The notes beneath the pieces were generated by a model. It was not told where the DNA came from, made no database searches, and worked only from the letters and a program-made list of their open reading frames with translations. Both the position numbers and the translations under genes were made by a program. A DNA stretch of 64,000 nt, from the NCBI GenBank assembly GCA_015350385.1, contig WNKI01000002.1:7370276-7434275 (forward strand), given 5' to 3'. Shown one piece after another: positions 56,611 to 64,000 of this stretch. Position 1 is the first letter of the stretch, and every line of letters starts with the position of its first letter. The stretch comes from Aculops lycopersici. Taxonomy: Eukaryota; Arthropoda; Arachnida; Trombidiformes; Eriophyidae.

Positions 56611-58047
56611 TTATTCTGAGCTGATTCTTGTATGCTCAGGCGATGGAATATCGTCATCTGTTAGGAAGAAGAAGGGTGCATTGAGTATAATCCCTATAAT
56701 AATTCCGTAGATGCAAACCATGTAAACAGGAACGTTTCTAAAGGTGACATTGAATGTCAGGATACCGATCGAAACAATATTGCCCAAATTATATAGAACC
56801 TTGCCGAGCATCACCTTTTTCTCGCTCCAAGCTTCATCCTCGCGGAGTTCCTCGAGTCTTTCCATTTCCTCCTCCGTGCGACAGTACCTTTCCGAGTCTA
56901 AGTGGTATCCTCGAGCACAGGACAAACACTTGTTGGGTCCATAAGCTAAACAACCTGAGCAGGCCTCATGGCACTCGGCACATTTGTAATACCCGTCGGT
57001 GTTGACGCAGTATGTGTTTCCCTTACACAACCTTGTATCTCCATTGGCATTAATGCCAACATCGCATTCATTTATATCAACACAACCCTCTTTGTCCTGA
57101 TAGTGGTATCCAGATCTACACTCGGTGCAATTCATTGGTCCAGGTCCGTGACACCCCTGACAAGAGAAGTCACATTTTAAGCAGGTGAAATGATCCTCCT
57201 CGTTACTATTGGTGGCCACTCTGAAATAATCCTCACTACACTGTTGACACTCCTCGCCCGAGTAACCAAAGTGACAGTTACACTGGCCTGTGCCCAATCG
57301 TGTACCCGAACCATCACAATCTCCATGGCCGTTGCAGTGGTTTTCTGGACATTTCTGGCAATTTGGCCCGTAGGTTCCCTCTGGACAGCACCTTTTTAGC
57401 TTGCTAATACACAGATAATCGTACAATCTAACATTCTTCTTCCTCTGATTGAACCACCAATCCTCAACATCACCTTCCGTGTCCTCGGCAAGAGATAGGC
57501 ATTGAGGCTTGCCCTTGTCTATGGTCACATCCTCGCAAAGTTGCTCCTGAATTTCAACTAATCTAACCTCACTATCCGCATAGTTTTTAAGATTTCTCTC
57601 CTCCCAACTTGTATCGCCGCCTTCGTGTTTACCCCTCGAGGTGGCGTCTAATCCTTTGGTAAATGATTTAACAAGAATATTACAGATTTCACATGGATCC
57701 GGAATTGTTTTTGAGTCTGCACTGATCGGGGGTGACGAGGACGGCGGCGATATGTCATCCAAATCGGTTGCTGAAACCAAAATATTGGTCGGTCTCTGGT
57801 GAAGCTGGGCACATAAGATGATAATTACAATGGCTGTCAAAAGACTTACTAATAAATTGGCATAATTGATAATCTTCCTATGTCGCAATATCCTGAGATG
57901 GGCCCGATTAAGTGGCAGCTCTGCATCGTTCCTCTCTAATATCACATTAAATCGGCGGCGGTTCAATAAAGAGTCTTCACCTCCAATTGCCTCGTCACAA
58001 TTGTTTATCTCATTGTCGCTTGCATCAAGTCTATCTCTTAACTCCAT
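56611..58047 (-). CDS. CRELD (cysteine-rich with EGF-like domains), ER protein
   Basis: 478 residues, single exon. A 60-residue cytosolic N-terminus precedes a membrane segment (about 61-82, ANLLVSLLTAIVIIILC). The CXXC motif CEIC lies at 119-122, as in CRELD proteins proposed to be disulfide isomerases. The WW-like/CRELD block (DWWFNQRKK) leads to LKRCCPEGTYGPNCQKCP and then to EGF-like and furin-type Cys-rich repeats, including CVDINECDV with a calcium-binding consensus and KCLSCARGYHLD. Two more hydrophobic segments (about 418-436 and 440-462) end the protein, as in CRELD1. CRELD1/2 act in the ER in folding, including acetylcholine-receptor biogenesis. The first membrane segment behind a long N-terminus replaces the usual cleaved signal. 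This is the functional copy of a duplicated pair. Confidence 0.92.
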   Translation of the reverse strand: MELRDRLDASDNEINNCDEAIGGEDSLLNRRRFNVILERNDAELPLNRAHLRILRHRKIINYANLLVSLLTAIVIIILCAQLHQRPTNILVSATDLDDISPPSSSPPISADSKTIPDPCEICNILVKSFTKGLDATSRGKHEGGDTSWEERNLKNYADSEVRLVEIQEQLCEDVTIDKGKPQCLSLAEDTEGDVEDWWFNQRKKNVRLYDYLCISKLKRCCPEGTYGPNCQKCPENHCNGHGDCDGSGTRLGTGQCNCHFGYSGEECQQCSEDYFRVATNSNEEDHFTCLKCDFSCQGCHGPGPMNCTECRSGYHYQDKEGCVDINECDVGINANGDTRLCKGNTYCVNTDGYYKCAECHEACSGCLAYGPNKCLSCARGYHLDSERYCRTEEEMERLEELREDEAWSEKKVMLGKVLYNLGNIVSIGILTFNVTFRNVPVYMVCIYGIIIGIILNAPFFFLTDDDIPSPEHTRISSE

Positions 58048-59097
58048 TGTGTTAGCAAGGGGACATTTTTAATGATATCTTTATATATTTAGACTATAAT
58101 AAAGGTTCAAGTATTTGGAAAGATCGGTAGAGAATCGGAAAAACGAAGCCTAGTTTGTTTGCTCTATCAATACATCAGCTGCTGAAGTTTGCAAAATTTC
58201 CCTTTGAACTGAGAGGCATGCGTCACTTAGGCAAACCAACACAAGCACGAGGGCGCCGCCGCTGAGGCTTCGGATTGCAGACTGCGGACTGCAGTCTGCA
58301 GTAGGCCAAAGCCATTCGCCTCGCTCACAAGTGGGTAGCATGCAAATCGATGCGACCCAATTGAGCGAATGGTGACGGCGGCTCACCTGTGTGCTCTTTT
58401 ACCTGTGCCAAAGATCATGCATAAGAGTAGCCAGCAACTTGGCCCCATTGCTTCTTGCACTTCCAATCTGAGCTTAGGGAAGGCGTTTATTTTCTTATAT
58501 CTGTGTTTGCTGGAGGTTGGCTGAGTATATGTGATCGATAGAGATTGCTCAGGTGCCGAAATCTTATTTTCATATCATCACCAGCCGCCAAAGCACCATT
58601 CGACTCTCTGCTACTGTCAAACATCATGCCCAGCACGCTCTGGCGCGAGGATTGGCTTGAGAAGAGACACGAGATCGGACTCGACACCGACTGGCCATCT
58701 CACTTTGAGATCTCGTTGTTTGCAACCACAGTTATTCTAGTCATTTTGTGCATCCTTGATACGGTGGATAGCTCACGGTTGTTGCTCGAATGTAAAATCT
58801 TTGATCAAAACTCTGGACGAAGTACCTCATCCAATCTAAAGCCCCGGTGGACCGACATGCTGATGGTTTCAAGCAAAACGAGCAGGCTGATAGAAAAATT
58901 GGTTATTATACTGAAGAGTCAATCGCACTTGCATTGCAATCAAGGTGCATGTATGGGTGTCGATCAGGGTGGGCGTTTCAGTTGCAGCGATTGCTCACTT
59001 GAGGGGTCCATTGATTGTAATTGATATGGTGTCGATAAGCATAATCTTTTTGATTTGTTTATTGCGAACGTTTTTTAAGATAAAACTCACGTCGAGG
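58048..59097. other. Intergenic between CRELD and the Arrowhead-like gene
   Basis: About 1 kb. The first 135 bases (to about 58182) still match the flank of the CRELD pseudogene at 51877-52008. A GC-rich stretch at 58250-58310 contains a short inverted repeat (GCAGACT ... AGTCTGC). A plus frame from the ATG at 58626 is open for 132 codons with one hydrophobic segment but resembles nothing I know. Confidence 0.45.
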
Positions 59098-60849
59098 TCA
59101 CGTCTCCTGCGTGTCGCTAGAGTCGATCGTTGTTTGTTCTCCGCTAATTCTAACAAACTCGCCTGAAATTGAGTTACTTTTCGATGATAAGCTGTCTCCG
59201 CCAATCTCCAGTCCATCAACATTCTCGCCGTCGTCCTCGTCGTCGTCTTGCTCATTTTCCTCATCATCAACTTGATCATCCATTTGAACCCATTTGCGTC
59301 GTTCCTGGTCGCGAGCAGGCGGCAAACCACTAAAACTGCCACCTCTACCCGATTGCTCGTTATGTTGACGATGATCGGCGACCCGTTCACCGTGCTGCAA
59401 GTGCATAATACCACCAACGCCACCCAAGGAGCTGGTTCCACTTGAACCAATTCCGGGCTTCCTCTTGATGAGATACTTCTTTTGTCTGGCGCGAGAGTTT
59501 TGGAACCAAACCTGAGTGACTCGCTTCGAGAGTCCAGTTATGGTGGCAATGCGCTCGAGATCTTGGCCGTCGGGGTTAGAGTCGACTTGAAATTGTTTTT
59601 GCAAATAAGACAATTGATCCTCTGTGAATGTGGTCCTAACTCTTTTGGACTTCGACGACGAGGAGCCCGAAGACGAGTTGATGTGGCCACCACATAAAGT
59701 AGTGCCACTGTTATGACCACTACCACCACCACCACCACCACTACCGCCAATTCCACTTGTTGTGGCGGCCACTAAATTGAGGCAGCCACTTGCAGCGCTT
59801 GACGAGGAGGAACTCGATAGAGTCAGATGCTGATGGCTGCCTGCCTGCGAGAAATCCTCGAGGTCTTGCTGGTCCTGGTGAGCTATCAACTCTCTAAACT
59901 TGTGGCTCTGTCTCGAGATTAAGTGATAATGATGATGTTGATGGTCAAAGGGGGTGTTGGTTGGAGATTTTGAAAAATTTGATGTCACTTGCAAGTCTCT
60001 TTGAAGCTCGTCATTCGCCTCCTGCTCTAAGGGCGATTTGAACTCAGTGAACGGGAGAAGGTCAAACTTTTGCCTGTCAACATCGACTCGCGAGGCTTCA
60101 ATGGATTTCCGCTTAGTGCTGTTATGGTGCAGCGATTGCAAAGAATCACCTGCTATAGGTAGAGTGATGGATGCTGTTGTCGTTGTTGTTGTTGTTGCTA
60201 TTACTCGTTGGTTTGATACTTGATCTGTAACTGCGAAATGAAGTCTACACAACAATTGATTGCCATTTATGGTGAATTGCTCGCCTGTGTTTAGTTGGCG
60301 CGAGCAAATGTCGCAACTAAAGCAAACCAAATGGTACACGCAACTAGCTGCCCGGCGAACCCAGTCCGTGGGTCCAATTGGCCAACAGCAACGCGAGCAT
60401 TTGGGCGAGGAATCGGTGCGCAATTTCAAATAATCGCTTCGACACAAAATTTTGTCCTTGTAAATATGACACGATTGCTCCTGGTCAAGTGGTTGCTGGC
60501 AGAGGTCGCAATTAAAACATTCGGAGTGCCAGCGATGCGATCGGCCGGCAACATCGATCAGATGACGCGACTTCGCCAACGATCTGTGGCATTTGTGGCA
60601 AGCTAATTTACTCTCTTCGTCAACTTGTTTGTCTCTAACACCATCGTCTAACTCGAGGTTTGTGTCTTCAGGTGATTTCTTGCTTGATACTTCCTCTACT
60701 TCCGCCGTCGCCTCCTCCTCCTCCTCCTCCTCATCGAGGTTTTCCTTATCTTGAAGCATCTTTGGTTTATTTCTAACCTTGCTCTCGTCCTCCCTGCCAA
60801 TTGGCGATAGCAGCACACCTGGAACTTGTTCTCTCCTGTCGATTTCCAT
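59098..60849 (-). CDS. Awh: LIM-homeodomain factor, Arrowhead / LHX6-LHX8 class
   Basis: 583 residues in one exon; start CACAATGGAA. An acidic N-terminus with a long Glu run precedes LIM1 (CHKCHRSLAKS... CRSDY) and LIM2 (KCSRCCWPIGPTDWVRRA ... TGEQF ... CRLHF). After a 190-residue His/Gly/Ser-rich linker comes the homeodomain: KRVRTTFTEDQLSYLQKQF, then SNPDGQDLERIATITGLSKR and VTQVWFQNSRARQKK. The phrases NPDGQDLERIA and TDWVRRA, with TGEQF, are diagnostic of Drosophila Arrowhead and its LHX6/8 relatives. Awh regulates formation of imaginal and histoblast precursors and some neurons. The C-terminal Asp/Glu tail is not conserved. Being intronless is unusual, as LHX genes normally have several introns. 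Confidence 0.93.
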   Translation of the reverse strand: MEIDRREQVPGVLLSPIGREDESKVRNKPKMLQDKENLDEEEEEEEATAEVEEVSSKKSPEDTNLELDDGVRDKQVDEESKLACHKCHRSLAKSRHLIDVAGRSHRWHSECFNCDLCQQPLDQEQSCHIYKDKILCRSDYLKLRTDSSPKCSRCCWPIGPTDWVRRAASCVYHLVCFSCDICSRQLNTGEQFTINGNQLLCRLHFAVTDQVSNQRVIATTTTTTTASITLPIAGDSLQSLHHNSTKRKSIEASRVDVDRQKFDLLPFTEFKSPLEQEANDELQRDLQVTSNFSKSPTNTPFDHQHHHYHLISRQSHKFRELIAHQDQQDLEDFSQAGSHQHLTLSSSSSSSAASGCLNLVAATTSGIGGSGGGGGGSGHNSGTTLCGGHINSSSGSSSSKSKRVRTTFTEDQLSYLQKQFQVDSNPDGQDLERIATITGLSKRVTQVWFQNSRARQKKYLIKRKPGIGSSGTSSLGGVGGIMHLQHGERVADHRQHNEQSGRGGSFSGLPPARDQERRKWVQMDDQVDDEENEQDDDEDDGENVDGLEIGGDSLSSKSNSISGEFVRISGEQTTIDSSDTQET

Positions 60850-63707
60850 TGTGGTGTAAGTTTCATGTTGCTCTCGTGTTAGGTGCTTCGACGAGTGATA
60901 TAGATTACATACCGTGTTAACATTGCGATGGACAGCTGAGTTTGCACATTGAATTGTTTGGATTATCTGGGAAAACTGCGCAGATCATCACGCGCTCCGC
61001 GCACTCTGGTTGCTGGTTGAAGCAGAGCCGAGCCCGAAAAAAATTCGAACTGGATCCCAACAGCTCACAGCCAGCACTTAACATCGCTAGCTATCGGGTT
61101 CAAACCAAAACTCTTGCTTTGCCACTGTACAAAGTATACTACGTGGGTTCATTCGAATCGTAACTGCTAAACGCAACGTTCAGGGCGCACAACTTTTGCG
61201 CACCTAGCGCCAACTCAGCACGCACAGAGCCCTGCGCGCGAATGCCCCTAGGCGCACCGACTCCACTTCCCCCCTATAGTGTCCCTAAAAAGAGCAAGTA
61301 TGAGTTCGGTTGGCCGACTGACTCACTGGCTGACTGATTGACTGAAGTGAGCGAGCAGCAAAGTTTTACCCCTTGAGGCTGCAAACTTTCACCCAGCTAC
61401 ATGTAGCCGCCGACGGGTTCACGGCATCTCAAGCATCCAACTTTTTTCCCCATTCCCAAGCAGGAGCACCAGTAACCCCAAGCTATTGGCGATGAATGAA
61501 TGAACTTTTCGTGAATGATGCCAGCGACGAGAGACTTGAAGTTATTCGGAGGAGATGACAAGCAAGTTGAAGATGTCATATTGTTTGATCTAACAATTGT
61601 TACTGTTGTTAATTCAATTTACACCCCGAGCGCTAATTCATCTAAACGTTGGGCTTCCTGTTTGTTTGTTTGCTTGCTTACCTTGTCCTTGTTGCTACTT
61701 TCGACTGTACTGGCGTAAGTTTGTGTGCGTCGGTGTTGGAATGATCGACACCCACGTAGGGCACAACCAACCTGTCAATTGAATTAACTGTACCAAATTC
61801 AAGTCGCAAATCTCGACTATTTCTAATATGCAACCAAATCGGTATGAATAGTATAAAAATGATACACACTTCTTCTAGCGACGCATGATTTTCTTCAAAT
61901 TTACGTGACAAGTTGTTTATTTGATTGATGCCAGCACGACAACTTCCGCTCCGAGCTCCGTACCGTCCATGAACCACTCGTGGGTTAGCCTCGCAAGAAT
62001 ACTACTTCTTCGGATCCTCTCTCGGACGATGGAGAGAGGGAGATGGAGAGAATCTTCTCCTGGATGCTAGTCACCTGAAAGATTAACGCCACCAACCATG
62101 CAGCAGCAACAAAGCCTCAACAATAAAACGGCTGGTCGACTACATTAGTCCAAATCCCTGATTTGCAGCCCGCTAACCAAAGAAAGCCAAACTAAGTCGG
62201 CGCTACTGTTGTAACACAATCCAGTTAACTCGCGCAACCGGAAACCGGCGCAAGTGGATTTGTATTCTCAGCCACACGGCAACAAACCTTATGGTCTCCA
62301 CTTTCACTAACACAATCAACCAGCACACATAACATATTCAGCCTCAAGCAACTTGTCGGTTGGTCGGTCGGTCATAATACCAAAACCGCAAGCGAGGATG
62401 GACCTAAGCGTTTCGGTTTGTGTGAGCATCGCGGTTGCTGCAGTAGTGCTTGCGTGGGTTTTGGGGTGCTAGCAGTGGCGGCAGTAAATCCAACCACCGA
62501 GTGATAGACAGATCACACAATTGATCGACTCCCAACAACATCAACTAACAGATTGTTGTTAGTTGCCCTCGCTCACTACTATCAGCGACTAAAAGTGTGT
62601 CTCTAGTTGCCTAAACTCACTTGTAGTGCAGAAGTCCGCACAGAAGCCAACTCACTAGCAAACAAGTGAATCACCGGTGCCGACAAACAAATGCCAACTT
62701 GCAATTGTTACCACCCGATTCGAGAGGAGCAAAACCAACCAACAACAAACAGAGAGACAGACGGACGAGTAAAGTTTCCACCAAACCAGAGCCCAATCAA
62801 GCGGAAGCTCGCCCTTTGCGCGCACGCCAATGAAATTTCGCGCGTGGGGTGCACATAGTTTCCGGTTCCGAAGTTTCGGTTCGCTCGCTTACATTGGAAG
62901 CCTTACGGGCTTTTGCTCGACTTGTCGACACAACTCGCGACCAGCCTGTCGAGCTCTTTTCACCTCGAGCGCCCGCCAAACGACCGCCACAAACCAGCAA
63001 TAGCAGTAGTAGTGGTCGTAGTCGTCTACGTCGACGTCGACGTAGACGACTACGCCGACTGATGCCTTGGCCTAGCAAAGCCATTCGAGCAACCACTTGT
63101 CGCGGGCTTAGCTTAGTGCTGGATTGAACCTATAGTCGCTAGGTGCGTCTCTACTAGCGACACGCATCACTCAAACGACTAATCAATCGTGCTCATATCA
63201 ACATATAAATAAACTCAATAAATTATTAACAAGGTAAAATTCATCACGTAATTCATTCCGAGGGGCTCATCATATCATTTATTTATGATGATAGAAGACA
63301 ATAAACTTGTTCTAATTTGTTGGATGTTTGATGGCACCGGGAGGAGTTTGCTCTTGGTTTGGTTGGGGCGTTGCAAAAGTTATAGTTATGGTCACAGGGA
63401 ATAGAGGGATAGTGAGAGTAAAGTTGAGTTGAATGTCTCCTAGCATCGATCTTGTAATTATCATAAACATTATTGTACAATTATCATCATTTTCATGAAG
63501 GGTTGTTGTAGTTGGCACTGTATGGTTTTTTGCCCAATTAACAAAATGGACTTCATGGTGACCTTAAAGGGTGAAATTTGTTTATAATCTTTGCACTTTT
63601 GTCTAGCTCATTTTCTTCAGTTTCTTAGTTAGTTAAAGTTGAAAGGCCTAGGTGTTGGTGGTTATGGTTGTGTTGGTATTAGTTCCTATGCTGTCATATT
63701 AATGCTG
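60850..63707. other. Intergenic region upstream of the Arrowhead-like gene
   Basis: About 2.9 kb of presumed regulatory sequence for a developmental gene. It contains CAA-rich and GTAGT-rich stretches and the palindrome at 63017-63054. The frames at 62797-63127 on both strands are produced by that palindrome (Arg runs) and I do not accept them as genes. Confidence 0.5.
63017..63054. repeat. Perfect 38-bp palindrome
   Basis: Each 19-base half (CGTAGTCGTCTACGTCGAC) is the exact reverse complement of the other with no spacer, centred between 63035 and 63036. It can form a hairpin or cruciform. Confidence 0.95.
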
Positions 63708-64000
63708 CTATCTGGTACCAGTGTGTTTCAATAGGTCCAGCGGCAATCGATCGCTTGGTTTGCCAACCATTAGGTTAAGCCTACTTTTGCGCTCCTTCTC
63801 GCGTTCCTGGCGTAGAATCTTTGGATCCTTGCCCTCGATTACCAGCTTCACCTCGGCAGCATCAAGCGTCTCATACTTCAATAGAGCCTCTGCCAACAGT
63901 TTCAATTCATCCCGTCGCTGCGTTAGCAAACTCCTGACCCGCTCCTTTGACTCCTCCAACATTCGACTAATCTCAGACTCAACCAACTCCGAGGTTGCAT
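63708..64000 (-). CDS. YME1L1: i-AAA mitochondrial protease YME1L, C-terminal end (runs off right edge)
   Basis: The frame is open from the right edge to a stop at 63708, about 97 codons. It reads TSELVESEISRMLEESKERV, then LAEALLKYETLDAAEVKLV, closely matching the C-terminus of YME1L (ELVDSEI, LAEALLTYETLDAKEI). This is the end of the M41 peptidase domain of the AAA+ protease facing the mitochondrial intermembrane space, which processes OPA1 and degrades unassembled inner-membrane proteins. The zinc-binding and ATPase parts lie outside the window. About 35 extra basic residues (ILRQEREKERKSR...) follow the point where human YME1L ends. Confidence 0.9.
   Translation of the reverse strand, partial: ATSELVESEISRMLEESKERVRSLLTQRRDELKLLAEALLKYETLDAAEVKLVIEGKDPKILRQEREKERKSRLNLMVGKPSDRLPLDLLKHTGTR

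Noticed and set aside
58626..59024. Plus frame of 132 codons with one membrane-like segment
   Set aside because: No family resemblance and ordinary chance length; noted for homology search only.
61090..61110. GGTTCAAACC, a B-box-like word, as a tRNA hint
   Set aside because: The flanking bases do not form a T-stem, and no acceptor stem or anticodon arm can be folded.
62797..63127. Arg-rich frames on both strands
   Set aside because: The Arg runs come from the palindrome read in both directions, not from selection on a protein.

Overview
The window is nuclear DNA of an animal, most likely an arthropod. The sodium channel is para-like, the LIM-homeodomain protein matches Arrowhead, and the TATA/initiator pair upstream of the small secreted gene has the arthropod TCATTC form. 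Coding sequence is unusually poor in introns: huntingtin (2507 codons), POLRMT (1190), CRELD, the Arrowhead-like gene and the KLHDC2-like gene are single open frames, and the sodium channel is open over 8 kb with one 153-bp intron. Extreme intron loss with small retained introns is what I know from mites, above all eriophyoid (rust and gall) mites. That placement is inference; class Arachnida/Acari is a guess and Arthropoda is fairly safe.

Layout. 1-1252: N-terminal part of a secreted serpin (minus, cut by the left edge). 1253-4861: non-coding. 4862-7538: KLHDC2-like degron receptor (plus) tail-to-tail with EMC4 (minus). 8027-11451: seven-exon Tubby-like gene (minus), rebuilt here exon by exon. 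11452-15842: non-coding, with a GA microsatellite and a 170-N gap. 15843-17034: small secreted Tyr/Pro-rich protein with a clear core promoter. 18134-25991: huntingtin and a C1orf131-like SSU-processome factor (both minus), overlapping by 14 nt. 28401-36485: voltage-gated sodium channel (plus). 36548-38019: PIN4 parvulin and an L-xylulose-reductase-type SDR (minus). 38020-39521: non-coding with a second microsatellite gap (112 N). 39522-45086: giant Ser/Thr/Gln-rich secreted protein of unknown family (plus). 45528-46400: ELOVL fatty-acid elongase (plus). 46854-51049: mitochondrial RNA polymerase and BRK1 (minus). 51340-51876: CRELD pseudogene. 52149-55166: kainate-type glutamate receptor (minus). 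55918-56400: POLRMT pseudogene fragment. 56611-58047: intact CRELD (minus). 59098-60849: Arrowhead/LHX6/8 homeobox gene (minus). 60850-63707: non-coding, with a perfect 38-bp palindrome. 63708-64000: C-terminus of the i-AAA protease YME1L (minus, cut by the right edge).

The genes are unrelated housekeeping, neuronal and developmental genes, with no operon-like pathway. The main structural event is a duplicated POLRMT-BRK1-CRELD block whose two copies have decayed reciprocally around the glutamate receptor. A second theme is that conserved domains (Tubby, KLHDC2, POLRMT, serpin, sodium-channel linker) carry large low-complexity insertions in surface loops. I found no transposon, CRISPR array or convincing tRNA.
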